Source of the DNA: Pleurotus djamor
Lineage: Eukaryota > Basidiomycota > Agaricomycetes > Agaricales > Pleurotaceae
Assembly: GCA_029747585.1 (NCBI GenBank)
Contig: JAPEVF010000053.1
Coordinates: 81,547 to 145,546, forward strand
Direction: 5' to 3'
DNA: 64,000 nucleotides
Positions 43,761 through 54,423 of the stretch are shown here, piece after piece. The notes beneath the pieces are model-generated. The model had not been told where the DNA came from. It did no database searches and saw nothing but the letters and a program-made list of their open reading frames with translations. A program made the translations under genes and the position numbers. Within the stretch, counting starts at the first letter, position 1. Each line of letters opens with the position of its first letter.

Positions 43761-45916
43761 TCACTGGTACAAGTCAGCTACGACTTCTCCCGCTCTGACC
43801 CCCATTACGCTCAAAAGCGTATCGCTGAGACCATGACTCGCCTCCTCGACCCCTTGGACATAGATTCGCCCGCTCGATTTAGACAATCCATCCCCCTTCG
43901 GGCACTGGCATGAGGCAGTAGTTTCGCGAGACGTACAGAGTCTGTGGCATACTTTGAGCGTCGGGCGTAGAAGGTGGAGGTGAAGTGAGGGGCGTCTCGC
44001 AATCGCTCTCGCTGTCTGAGGACGCAGGAGTCTCCCCATTGGCCAGACTGGTACGGTCAATATGCATGTGCAGTTGGTTCGTAACTCGTGCCAACGGCCT
44101 CGCAGACTCAGGCGCCAGCTGGATCGTACCCGAGGCCCCCGTCAACCCATACTTCTGTCCCAAGTTGGACTGCGTCAAGAGTGACTGCCATGCAGTCCGC
44201 TCGTAGCCAGTCGCGCAAACAATGATATCGTACGACTTCTCGACTGCGGTACGCGAGACGGCATGCTGGATTATTGCTTGAAGCGCCGTCTTGTCCCCAC
44301 TTGGTTGGACAGCAACGATGGAAGAGTAGGAGCGAACGTTGATTCGTGGTTTATGGGAGCTGCAGGCACACTTCTCTCGGTTTGCGATGCCGTCATCCAG
44401 CCTCTGGTCGTATATGATTTCATACAGCTGTAAGCCATATCAGCATCAACCATCATTCATCCACACCAATGAAAACTCACCTGCTCCAAGGTACGTGGGT
44501 TCACCACTCCATAATTGGTGTTCTTGTATTCCGCATGTCTATCTGACCTCATATGGTCGAAGGGTAGGGTAAACCAGGCATCCGTAGCTGTGGGTGTTTG
44601 TGTCAACCACAATTCCTTCTGCATACGATTCAAGCTTACCACATGGGTCGAAGATCTCGTTTGCGAATGGAGAATCGTCACTTGGTTTCAGCGAGCCTTT
44701 TCGAACGATCATGTCGACGTGGTGTCCACGAGACGCGCCTTCTGCCAAGGGCAAAGCACTCAGACGCTCACGAAGGTCCATCGTCACTTCTGCGGCGGAT
44801 TGGCCTGACCCCACGACCGCCACGGCTATTGGACGTGACGACGGGGTAATCTTGCCCAAGATCCTCGCAATGGAAGTGGCGTATTCCGAACTGTGGATGA
44901 TGGAGGGGTGCGGCAGTAATGATGAAATGACTTCGGGCATTCTAGGTGAGCCTCCTGGAGATATAATGACGTTGCCTTCGCGGTATAAGGTAAGTACTGA
45001 GAGTATCGGCGCTATATTGATATGACTTACGGGTGACAATTACAGTTTCCTCTTTGGTCGCGTTATCTTGAATGCGGACGTCTATAGTTCCGTCCTGGCG
45101 CTCCTCGAGGCCTACAACGCGATGTCCGTACTGTACCTCAACGCCGTGATTTTGAACGTATTTGGCGGCCCATGCGAGGTAGTCTGCGAACTCTTTGCGA
45201 GTGGGTATAGTGGAGCCGCGGTTGATGAAGGGAAGAAGTCGGTTCTCGCTGTGCAAGTATGCGAGGAATGTAATTGGTGATTGCGGCGAACGAAGGGTGG
45301 CAAGGTCCTTCATGAAACTTGCAAATAATCAATGGCGGGCGTCGAACTACCAAGGCGGATGACTCACCTAATCTGCATACGGGCGTCAGGAAGGAGCATT
45401 CCTGGGTGCCATCGGAAAATGTCATTTTTTTTCGACGAAGAGCACCTTTTGAACGGGCGAGTTAGCCTTACCAACGGAGGTCAGCTTATACTCAAGAACG
45501 ACCATGGCGAGTACCCACCTTCGCTTCGGGTTCTGATTCCCATTTCTCCACCAACGCTCCGGCAACGGCGATGTTGGCGGGGCCAAAGCCAAGACCGACC
45601 AAATCGTAAACAGTATCTTTGGGCGGGAGCATTTGTTCAATTTGAATGAAGATGGAGGTGGTACGGATAAGAAAAGCCTTCTCACAAATGCGGAACCGTA
45701 ATTGACTTTATACCTGTGTCAGCCGCCCAAACTTCCGTTCACCTTGACATCATCTTCGATCCAGGGCGAGGCGGCCGGCAGTTCTACGTATGGTCGTAGA
45801 CAATTTTTGCTGGTCAGGAATAACATGGGCGGTTCCTCGGACGCGAAAATCCTGTCGAGAAGGTCCTTGCTTGTGTCGCGACCGTTGATTTGGGTGTGAC
45901 CTGGGTGAGGCCACAT
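43761..45916 (-). CDS. L-ornithine N5-monooxygenase (siderophore, SidA-like)
   Basis: FAD- and NADPH-dependent enzyme for the first step of hydroxamate siderophore synthesis. Visible parts in order: an N-terminal extension (DLLDRIFASEEPPMLFL); the FAD site VGLGFGPANIAVAG; FRWHPGMLLPDARMQI; LAYLHSENRLLPFI; the NADPH site VVGSGQSAAEV; SPFANEIFDP; the C-terminal ATGYERTAWQSLL; and SHGLSDTLLSVMGVRAGE. TGA is at 43761-43763. Three single-base frame breaks occur, each in a homopolymer: an extra T in 45425-45432, a missing G at 44645-44647 and an extra C in 43892-43896. Elsewhere motifs are intact, so I read these as sequencing errors rather than decay. ATG at 45916 is preferred; 45961 is also in frame. 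It diverges from the NRPS, and iron-GATA sites lie just upstream. Confidence 0.88.
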
Positions 45917-45922
45917 ATGATT

Positions 45923-45931
45923 ATCTGATAA
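45923..45931 (+). promoter_or_regulatory. Iron-GATA site 1 (ATCTGATAA)
   Basis: An exact match to ATCWGATAA, the site of fungal iron-responsive GATA repressors (SreA/Urbs1 type). It is 7 bp upstream of the preferred monooxygenase ATG and about 290 bp before the NRPS. Confidence 0.75.
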
Positions 45932-45959
45932 GATCGCATGAACTTGTATGAAAGCGGTC

Positions 45960-45968
45960 ATCTGATAA
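45960..45968 (+). promoter_or_regulatory. Iron-GATA site 2 (ATCTGATAA)
   Basis: A second exact ATCTGATAA, 37 bp after the first and followed directly by another GATAA (45969-45973). Paired GATA cores suit the two-finger SreA-type repressors. If the monooxygenase began at 45961 this site would overlap its start, which supports the start at 45916. Confidence 0.75.
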
Positions 45969-46220
45969 GATAACCACGCGCTTGCAGGCTGCCAAGTCCG
46001 TTGGCTTGCACATGCACCTCTCCTTCCAAACGACCAACCGCCGATGCTTAGATCGTTGCTTCCAAAACTCAGTCATTTCCATGTGATCCACCAACAGCCT
46101 GGACAAGGTCCTCTGGACCCGAATGTCGCAATTCGTGGCACCCATATTATATGTTGCTTCAAGTCTTGTCGGCTTTTTCCAACCTAGACCCTACCCCTGC
46201 GTTCGTCAGTCTTGCCACCA

Positions 46221-49200
46221 TGGGATCTACTCTGCCTCTGCCCCGGTACTTGGAAGGTTACAAGCCCGTGGAGTGGCCTAACCTCTCCGCTCGTCGCAAT
46301 CCATCCTCGACGGTTCACCACTCATCCCTGTCCAACCTCGACTTCACCTCTATTCACATTCATGCTCGCGTTATCGCTGCTCTCGGTCGAATTGTCGGGA
46401 TATACTGTGGCACTTCGGATGTCCTCCTCTGCTATGTGGGAAGCGATGGCAGCGGGAGGTGCAAGCCCGTCCGGATACGGTGGAATGACACGGTGACTTG
46501 GAGTGAAGTCGTCTCTTCCGTCGAAGTTCACCTTGCCCAATCTGAACAAGGGACCTTTGNAATTTCGTCTTTGAAGGATGCTCTAGGTCTCAAGATGCCT
46601 TGCCTAGCATCCTACAGCCCCTCTGATCCTTGTGGTCTTGGTCAAATACCTTTCTCTGTGTGGTTGGATCAAGACGCTGAAGCTCTAAGTATCCGCGCCA
46701 AGGCCTCAAATCTGCATCCTTCTTTCCTTCCCCTCATTCTCGACCAACTCAAGTCTCTCCTTGAATTTATTCCAAGTCATGGTGATCAACCCATGTCGTC
46801 GCTCCCGAATTTCGATTCACATCTATTGTCAACCTGTGACCGCGAACACAGTGGTATTTCATCCAATCCTCCACCTAAGTTCGCCATGGACTATCTTCGT
46901 AATCGAGCCGAGGCCTCCCCCCAGTCTACTGCCTTCTTTTGGTATNCAGATCCCCAACCGTCTCCTTCAGGGCTTCTGCCTACGGACTCAATGACNTACA
47001 TCGACTGGCATACTCAAAGTAACCGACTTGCCCGTTGGCTCGTCAACCGAGGTCTACANAAGGACGAGAAGGTNGCCGTNTGCATGATGNGAGANCGNTA
47101 TTTCCAGGTTGCAATNATGGGGGTTATGAGGGCAGGGCTTTGCTACGTTCCTGTATGTCTACACCCTTACTGCTGACATTCCTGACTCAAGCTTGCCTTA
47201 GATNGACCCAGACCTCCCACCTGAGCGCAAGCGTTACATCGCCTTGGACTCTAAAGCACCACTTGTGCTAACGTCTCGTGACCTTTCCGACCTATCGTTA
47301 TTTGGTGAAGCTACGGTCTACCTAGAAGACTCGGCTGTCCAAGCAGAGATATCANCCCTCTCTGGCGATGACGTTGAACTCGCATCTCCTGATGGACTGT
47401 CCTACCTTTTGTATACATCAGGTNAGNNCCAGACNCCATTTCTCANTNGNAANTTCCGACNGTTTCCCAGGTACAACGGGNAACCCAAAGGGCTGCTTGA
47501 TAACGCAAGAAGGTCTNACTGANGCNATNTGGTCAATCTCCAACATNGCACAACTAACCGGTGAAGTCAAGGATGGTAGATATCTTGCTATCGCGTGTAA
47601 GNGNATTTGGNCTNCCTATTTCGTCNNNTTTAACTCAACCNATCNTCTAGCTATCGCCTTCGATGTGCACCTGGTGGAAGTTTTCGTACCTCTTGTNCTG
47701 GGGGTACCATTATATAACCTCCCTCGNTCCAAGCTCCTCGAGAATCTGCCNGANTTCGTTGTTCAGCTCGGGATAACCCACCTNGGGCTTGTCCCAAGCT
47801 TGTTGGAAGCGACGCTNTCTGCAGCGTATGCAGATGGCGACCTTGAAGATCTNAAACTTCGTTTCATATGTAGCGGCGGTGAGAAGATCACTGATATGGT
47901 GTGTACCTNTNGNTGGATCCTCAGNNAGACGNGCGTTNATGCTTACTGTAACGTAGATCCTGGATACCTGGGCGGATCTCCCTCAGCTATGCCTCAGCAA
48001 CTTCTATGGTCCNAGTGAGGTTACNATCGGATGCTGCGCTCGTATCATGGATAGTACCATTCCCAAATCGAACATTGGCAAGACTTTCCCCAATGTCTCT
48101 GGATATGTNCGTGTTTTCNCTAGCCTTCGNACTNNNTATNACTCACCAAATCNTGGGTGCTNCAGGTCGTCGATGAAAATTTGAACGTCGTGTTACGGGG
48201 NGGAATAGGTGAATTAGTCGTCGGTGGCCCTCTTGTTGGTCGAGGATACCAAGGAAAGCCAGATCTCACGGAGAAGGTATTCCTTGAGTGGCCCGTGNAC
48301 GGCGAGAGAGTATACAGGACCGGGGATCTTGTCCGTAAGTTANCACTTGTATCNNNGTGCTNCTAAGACCGATTTCTAACGGNNCATCTCAGGCATGATG
48401 CCCGACTCTACATTCGAGATTCTTGGACGAATCGACACTCAAATAAAGCTGAGAGGTGTACGAATCGAGTCGGAGGGTATTTCGTCTATTGTTCGAGCTA
48501 CTCTNCCCGCATCGCCTGGCTTTTGCCTGGACGCGTCGACGATCTTAGCCGCCCATCCCAAGATCGGGGTTGACCAGCTTGTATCCTTTGTCGTTTGGGA
48601 CCCTTCCGTATCCGTCTCTACGCGTAAATCCTCTCTACCTACCATTTCGCAACCTCCATCAGGCCTCTTACAGAGCATCAAGANGAAATGCGACNCGGAG
48701 TTGGCGAGCTATATGAGGCCCAGTCACGTCATACCCCTAACCTTCCTACCCCTAACCTCCAACGGGAAGGCTGATGCCAAGGCCCTTTCACGCATCTTCA
48801 CAGANCTCACTTTGGACGTTTTGGCTGAACTGTCCGTCCAAGGCTCTGAAANNGNTCANCNTCNTCAGTNTCTCCACNNNATCNTCTTNCAGGTTCATCC
48901 ACNTCACATCCTCNCGNGATCGACCCGTTCTCTGCCCAATGGCTCCCNGAGATCCACCAACAGTATCGACCAGACGACCTCGATTATATTCTCCCTGCCT
49001 TTCCGGCACAAGAAGGNATCATGGCCAGATCTGCGGCGGATAACAAACTATACGTGCAAACCGTGATTTTGGCTTGTAAACAGGATGTTTCGCTCAGCTN
49101 NATGAAATCTGCATGGGAGNGCCTTGTCATGCGACACCCCATCTTACGGTATGCCNCGATTNCACCAAACTTCCGCCCATATCTGATATTTGGCATAGCT

Positions 49201-52200
49201 CTGCATTTTTCTTCGGCAGCTCTCTCGTCCAGGTCGTTTTCAAGCCGACCGTTCATCCCTTACCATGGCAAGAGAAACAACTGCCGCCTATAGCAGACTC
49301 CCATTTGTCTCACTGGTTTCAAGCCAACGAAGCCAAGGATATATCGCAGTCAATNAATGACAACGCNTCGGACCAACCATTGTTTCGTATAACCGCCTAT
49401 ACGTCTTCCAAAGTCTACCTGGTCCTTTCGATCCACCATGCACTGTTNGACGGAGTTTCCCTTCCTATCCTCCTTGATGAACTTGAGCACGTCTGTCACG
49501 AAGTTCCTCTCGATGATCCCANATCGCTGTATGATGTTCGCCAGGCTATATCTCTNACGGATCTAAGCAAGGCTGAGAATTTCTGGCGTACCATGTATCA
49601 AGGGTTTTCGTGGATTCCTTCTNGTTTCCACACCTCCTCTGGATGGTCTGATCNGAAGCGCCAGTTCACATCATCTTTGACGGCGATCCGCACCCGAGCT
49701 GCACAGGCACAAGTCACCTTGCAGGCTTTCCTGGCTCGCNCATTCGCAGAGTTGATTGCCACTCATCTATATCATCGAGATGATGTCACTTTCGGTGTAC
49801 GTAACTTCGTATGACACNGTCACCCTCTCCTCTGACACNCNTAATCATAGGTAATCCGTTCTGGCCGTCTTCAAGACATTGATGGACTCGAGAAGGCNAT
49901 CTGNCCCATGGTTTCAGTACAACCACTTCGCGTNGATCTCAANGGAGGCGATGTCNTGCATACGATTCAGAGAAACCTGTTGGACTCTATTGATCACGAA
50001 CATATCAGCCTCGGCCAAATCCAAGCCTGGTTACGCCCCGGACTTCCNCTATTCGATGCGNTGTTCTCGCTCTCTGTGAAAATGACCAAAACACCGCAGC
50101 TCTTCAGTATACACCACAGCCAAAACCCTGTCCCTGACGTAAGCCATNTAACAATATCTGACTGTGCTCGTATTGATTGCTCCGCNAAGTTTCCCTTAGC
50201 GGTGGAAATCATCCTCGACACGGATTCGGACTCACTCGAGTTACGAGTTGTGTGGATTCATGGGTCTAAGCTCGACCATACCGCGTCTCATATCCTTGAA
50301 ACCTTCGAAGCACTTGCAATGGGCGAGACAACCACCAATACGCTCCCTTCCCGCTCGAGTTCGGCATCCACTCTTTGTGACGANATCCCTTCTCNTCCTA
50401 CTTCTACGCACGCTCTTTCCTCTNCCTCCGTTCACCTCACTANTCGTCTCCGGTCTGAAATTGCTCAATTCATGAGCGTACCACCTTCTCTAATCCAATC
50501 CCATTCGTCCCTCATTTCCCTCGGCCTTGACTCTCTGAAGGCCGTAGGACTCAGTAGAGCCCTACGCCGTTCAGGTATCGAACTTACCGTAACGCAGATC
50601 ATGTCGAAACCATCGCTCCAGGAACTNATTGCNGCTCTCAGTCCCANCGACANCCCTTCNCAATCCTCTANNGTCACGACTGGNGACCTAGCAACTTTAC
50701 GGACCNTCATCTCGAAATTCCTTGGAGTGAACGAGTCCATCCTGACCAGCGATACCTCTTTGATCTCACTCGGCCTAGACTCCTTGAAGTCCGTCGGCCT
50801 TAGTCGCGCGATCCGTCGAGCCGGGCCACAGATTTCTTCTACACAATTGATGACTTCGCCTTCTCTTGGAGAACTGGCCACCCTCGCGGGGGCTTCAAGT
50901 CCCCCACGACGAAGGTTGAACAACACCCTGAGGCTGAATTGATGTTCAAGAATATCGACCCAATCAACTTGAAGCTATCTCAGGATGACCTTGTTCGAAC
51001 GTTCCCAGTTACAAGCATCCAGGCCGGCATGCTGTCACAAGTGAGTATCCCCNCATNTCGTNCTCCCTTTCNCCGCTGAGNANGCNTAGACCATTGCATC
51101 TCGTGGGGAACTATACCTTCATCCATTCCCCTTCTTGATATCCTCAAANGNCNACGCCNTCANACTACAGGATTCATGGAAACGTNTNGTATCTCTTCAT
51201 TCCATCCTCCGCACTACATTCCATTTTTCGCCCGAGTCTGCCATCTGGTTCCAGGCCNTCCATTCTTNTGAGTCCCTTGACTGGTCGACAGACTCATTCA
51301 TCAGTGAAGCCGACTACGCCGCCAAGGTGGCCAATCAAGTGGCTTCNCTTCAACTTGTCGATGAAGGAGCTTTTAGTCNTCCTCCTTTCCGGNTCTGTTT
51401 CTACACNTCTGCAACCATTCCTTCAGATAGACGTCTAGTCCTGGTCATACACCACGCTCTTTANGATGGCGTTTCCATTGAGAGATTGCTACAGAATGTN
51501 TCAACACTGTACTTTGGCCAAGACATTCAGCCCGTCACCCACTTTACCGACATCCTTCCTGTTCTTCTCAAGCAAGAAACCTCAGGAACCCGATTCTGGA
51601 CCGCCAAACTTCAAGGATACTTGAAACCTGCTCTCCCCCCTCTTGTCGAACGCGTAGCAACGTCNTNTGGATCGTATAAAGCCACGAAGATCGTCCAGTT
51701 CAACCCTTCCTCATTGAACGCTTTCATTAGCAGCGCGTCTGTCACGGTGCAATGTCTCATACAAGCNGCTTTGGCGAAGGTTCTNTCCAAGATCCTTCGT
51801 TCGTCTGATGTGCTTTTTGGGCATGTAGTTTCTGGTCGTAGTATCCCTGAGGGCGAAGACGCAGTTGGACCACTAGTGGTATGCTCAATTACCTCATTCG
51901 CGATCAGCCGCTAATNTTCTCGNTATAGACCACTATNCCTTGCCGAGTTCGTCTTTCTGAAGACATGACGGACCGTGACTTGCTACNGGCAATCCACTNN
52001 TGGAACGTTGCGGCGNTGCCTTATCAACACCTCTCACTGCGTGCCCTTCAGAAGTCCTTGGGTGTCAAGACGCTCTGGGATGTCCTCTTCGTGTTTCAAC
52101 CTTTCACCCCTCCAGAAGATGCATCTGAGCCACTTTGGAAGTTTGACACATCTGTTGGCGAAGAACCCAAAGCTCAGGTCAGTATTTACTATCTTCTCAA

Positions 52201-54129
52201 TGGCTCTCCTGCCACATGTTAATGCGTCTGTCTCTAGTACCCGTTGACTATTGAAGTCTACCAACGTGAAGACCATTTCGTCATGGAAGGATTTTGTCGC
52301 TCTGAATCCATGAGTATGAACGACCTCACTGCCGCTCTGAACTCAATGGATGATATCATCTCCAAGTTTACCGCTTCCGTCGACACTTCAGCACCATTGC
52401 CTTCCCCTGCCACAACGGTCGCGTCGGGCGAGAACGAAGACAAATTGGCGTTGCTCACTTCTCTCCTAGCCAGCATGAGTGGGCAACCTCGAGAGCGCAT
52501 CAGTGTCAATACCCCTCTGGCAGCCCTTGGAATCGACTCTATCACGGCGATCGCACTGTCCGCTCGCGCTCGGAAACAGGGTCTACATATCCTTGCAAGT
52601 GATATATCATCCAGCCTCCTAGTCGGCGATCTCGTACGATCCGCACCTGCGTCTGTCGCCCCGCGACCCCTCAAGCCCACTGCCACGTTTGATATCATGA
52701 TTCCCAAGGATGAAGCACGCCGTCTGCAGAGCGATTATGGGTGGGCTTCCAACGAAATTGAACAAATTACGCTTGCTTCCGCGGGCATCAAATGGTTAGC
52801 AGGAGCTTGGCAGCGGAGTGGTGGAACGAGGTTTCAGCACGTCTTCGCATATCATCTCCCACAGAACATAGATCCAGTTCGTCTACGTCATGCTTGGTTT
52901 GCATTGGTCGCCCGACACCCAATCTTGCGGTCCACCGTGGCCTGTGAGGACGATCTCCTGGACCCTCGCTTAGTCGTCTTTAAACCGGGATCCTTCGACG
53001 GACTTTGGTCTGAGGAACGCCTTCCTTCAAGAGAACTCTACACTCATACGTTGCAGAAGATGGAGGAATTAGTATCGAATCCCCCGGGTTTGAACTTCCC
53101 TCCAACCCGAGCTCTGTTCTTAACCTCGAGGAAATCCAAGACCTTCATCATCCATCTTCATCACTTCCAATACGACGCCTGGAGTCTCAGGCTGGTCATG
53201 GAAGACCTGTCGCAACTCTATGCAGGTAGCGAGCCTAAAGCGTCGACCAACATGAACGCTTTCCTCGCCTACAGTCTCGGCTCTGCGAACGCAACCGAAA
53301 TACAAATGAACTACTGGAAGTCGGTCTTTCCTTCCAGGTTCTCGCCCACCTTCTTCCCGCGATTAGTTCGTAAACCTGTAACTACGAAGCGCACCATCTT
53401 CACTCTTCCCAACGCCTTGGAAAAGGCCTCGCTGTGTGAGGAGAGGGCGAAGGCCCTTGGTGTCTCTCTACAAGCTGTATTCTTGGCATGCTGGTCCCAT
53501 CTTCAAGCCCAAGTCACTGCTAGCGACGAGGCCACTTTCGGACTCTGGCATTCTGGCAGGAAAGGCGACCTCGAAGGTATCGATACTCTGGCGGTTCCGT
53601 GTATGAATGTGCTACCATTCCGCATCGATGGTATCTCAATGGCGAGTGGTGTTAAGACGGCCAAAACAATAGAGCAGGAACTACGAAGACGAACGGCTGT
53701 CATCGAAAGCAGTGATCTAACGCGTATCGACGAATGGGTTGGTGGGAAAGGGAAGGCGCTTTGCAACGTGTTTGTGAACATCGTCAAAGTGTCCCCTGAT
53801 GTAGGGGCCGAAAATGCAATCTTCGAGCCCATTCATGTATGTCTATACTCATCGTCCTTCATGTTTCCGTCCACTCATTGATCTGACGTGTATAGGCTCC
53901 CTACTGGGTTCCTGAGAGGGTACACAATGAACATGAATCTGAGCTCCCAAGATTCGCGGTGACCAACCTCATTCGCGATGACTTGATGGTTGACATCGCG
54001 TCCTTGGGGAGACAAGATTCGGTTTTGATGTCTGTCGATGCCAATGCGAATCTCGTTGACGCCACTGAGGCGAAACATATTATCGAGCGTTGGGCCATAT
54101 TAGTCAAAGCCACGCTGGGTATTGTATAA
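46221..54129 (+). CDS. Hydroxamate siderophore NRPS (basidioferrin/ferrichrome type)
   Basis: Multidomain peptide synthetase with one adenylation domain. Order by nucleotide: N-terminal region 46221-46880; A domain 46890-48790 (TTGNPKGCL, NFYGPSEVTIGC, YRTGDLVR, NGKADAKAL); C1 48917-50340 (HHALxDG); T1 about 50420-50640 (LISLGLDSLKAVGLSRA); T2 about 50690-50890 (LISLGLDSLKSVGLSRA); C2 50990-52330 (HHALxDG); T3 52440-52640 (LGIDSITAIAL); C3 52740-54129 (HHFQYDAW). TAA is at 54127-54129. A single A domain reused across several T and C domains is the scheme of basidiomycete synthetases that make a linear tri-hydroxamate from N5-acyl-N5-hydroxyornithine. No T domain fits between A and C1. One frame break (a C run at 50901-50905) and many Ns make exact residues unreliable. 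The start could be 46151. It diverges from the monooxygenase. Confidence 0.9.
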
Positions 54130-54200
54130 TAGTTAGACGATTAGAATACGCTACTCAAAATCGTAATAATAGAGTTTCCAAATTTGCAAATACAAGCGCG

Positions 54201-54258
54201 ACGCGCGACGCGAAATGGCAATTCAGGGATGTGGTGCCCTCATGTGACTCTAACGCGT
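54201..54258 (+). promoter_or_regulatory. MCB/SCB-like cell-cycle elements upstream of the cyclin gene
   Basis: ACGCG repeats at 54201-54212, CGCGAAA at 54209-54215 (fits the SCB consensus CRCGAAA) and ACGCGT at 54253-54258 (MCB) lie 165-225 bp before the cyclin ATG. These are the sites of MBF/SBF-type factors in fungi and fit a cell-cycle-regulated gene. Confidence 0.5.
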
Positions 54259-54423
54259 TCGGTTTGTTTGGCAGTGATTGGCTAAGTCACATGGTGTTTA
54301 ATACGAAATTAGGAAATTGTCTGGTCCACACATCTCCAGAGCTCTTCACTCCTTCCACCACATCCACTCTCTTCCTCTACCTTCCTTGGTGGCTTCATTC
54401 AGCGTTAGGCCCAGTGTACCACC

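Noticed and set aside
43761..45916. The ornithine monooxygenase as a pseudogene
   Set aside because: All three frame breaks are single bases in homopolymers and every catalytic motif is intact, which fits sequencing error better than decay.
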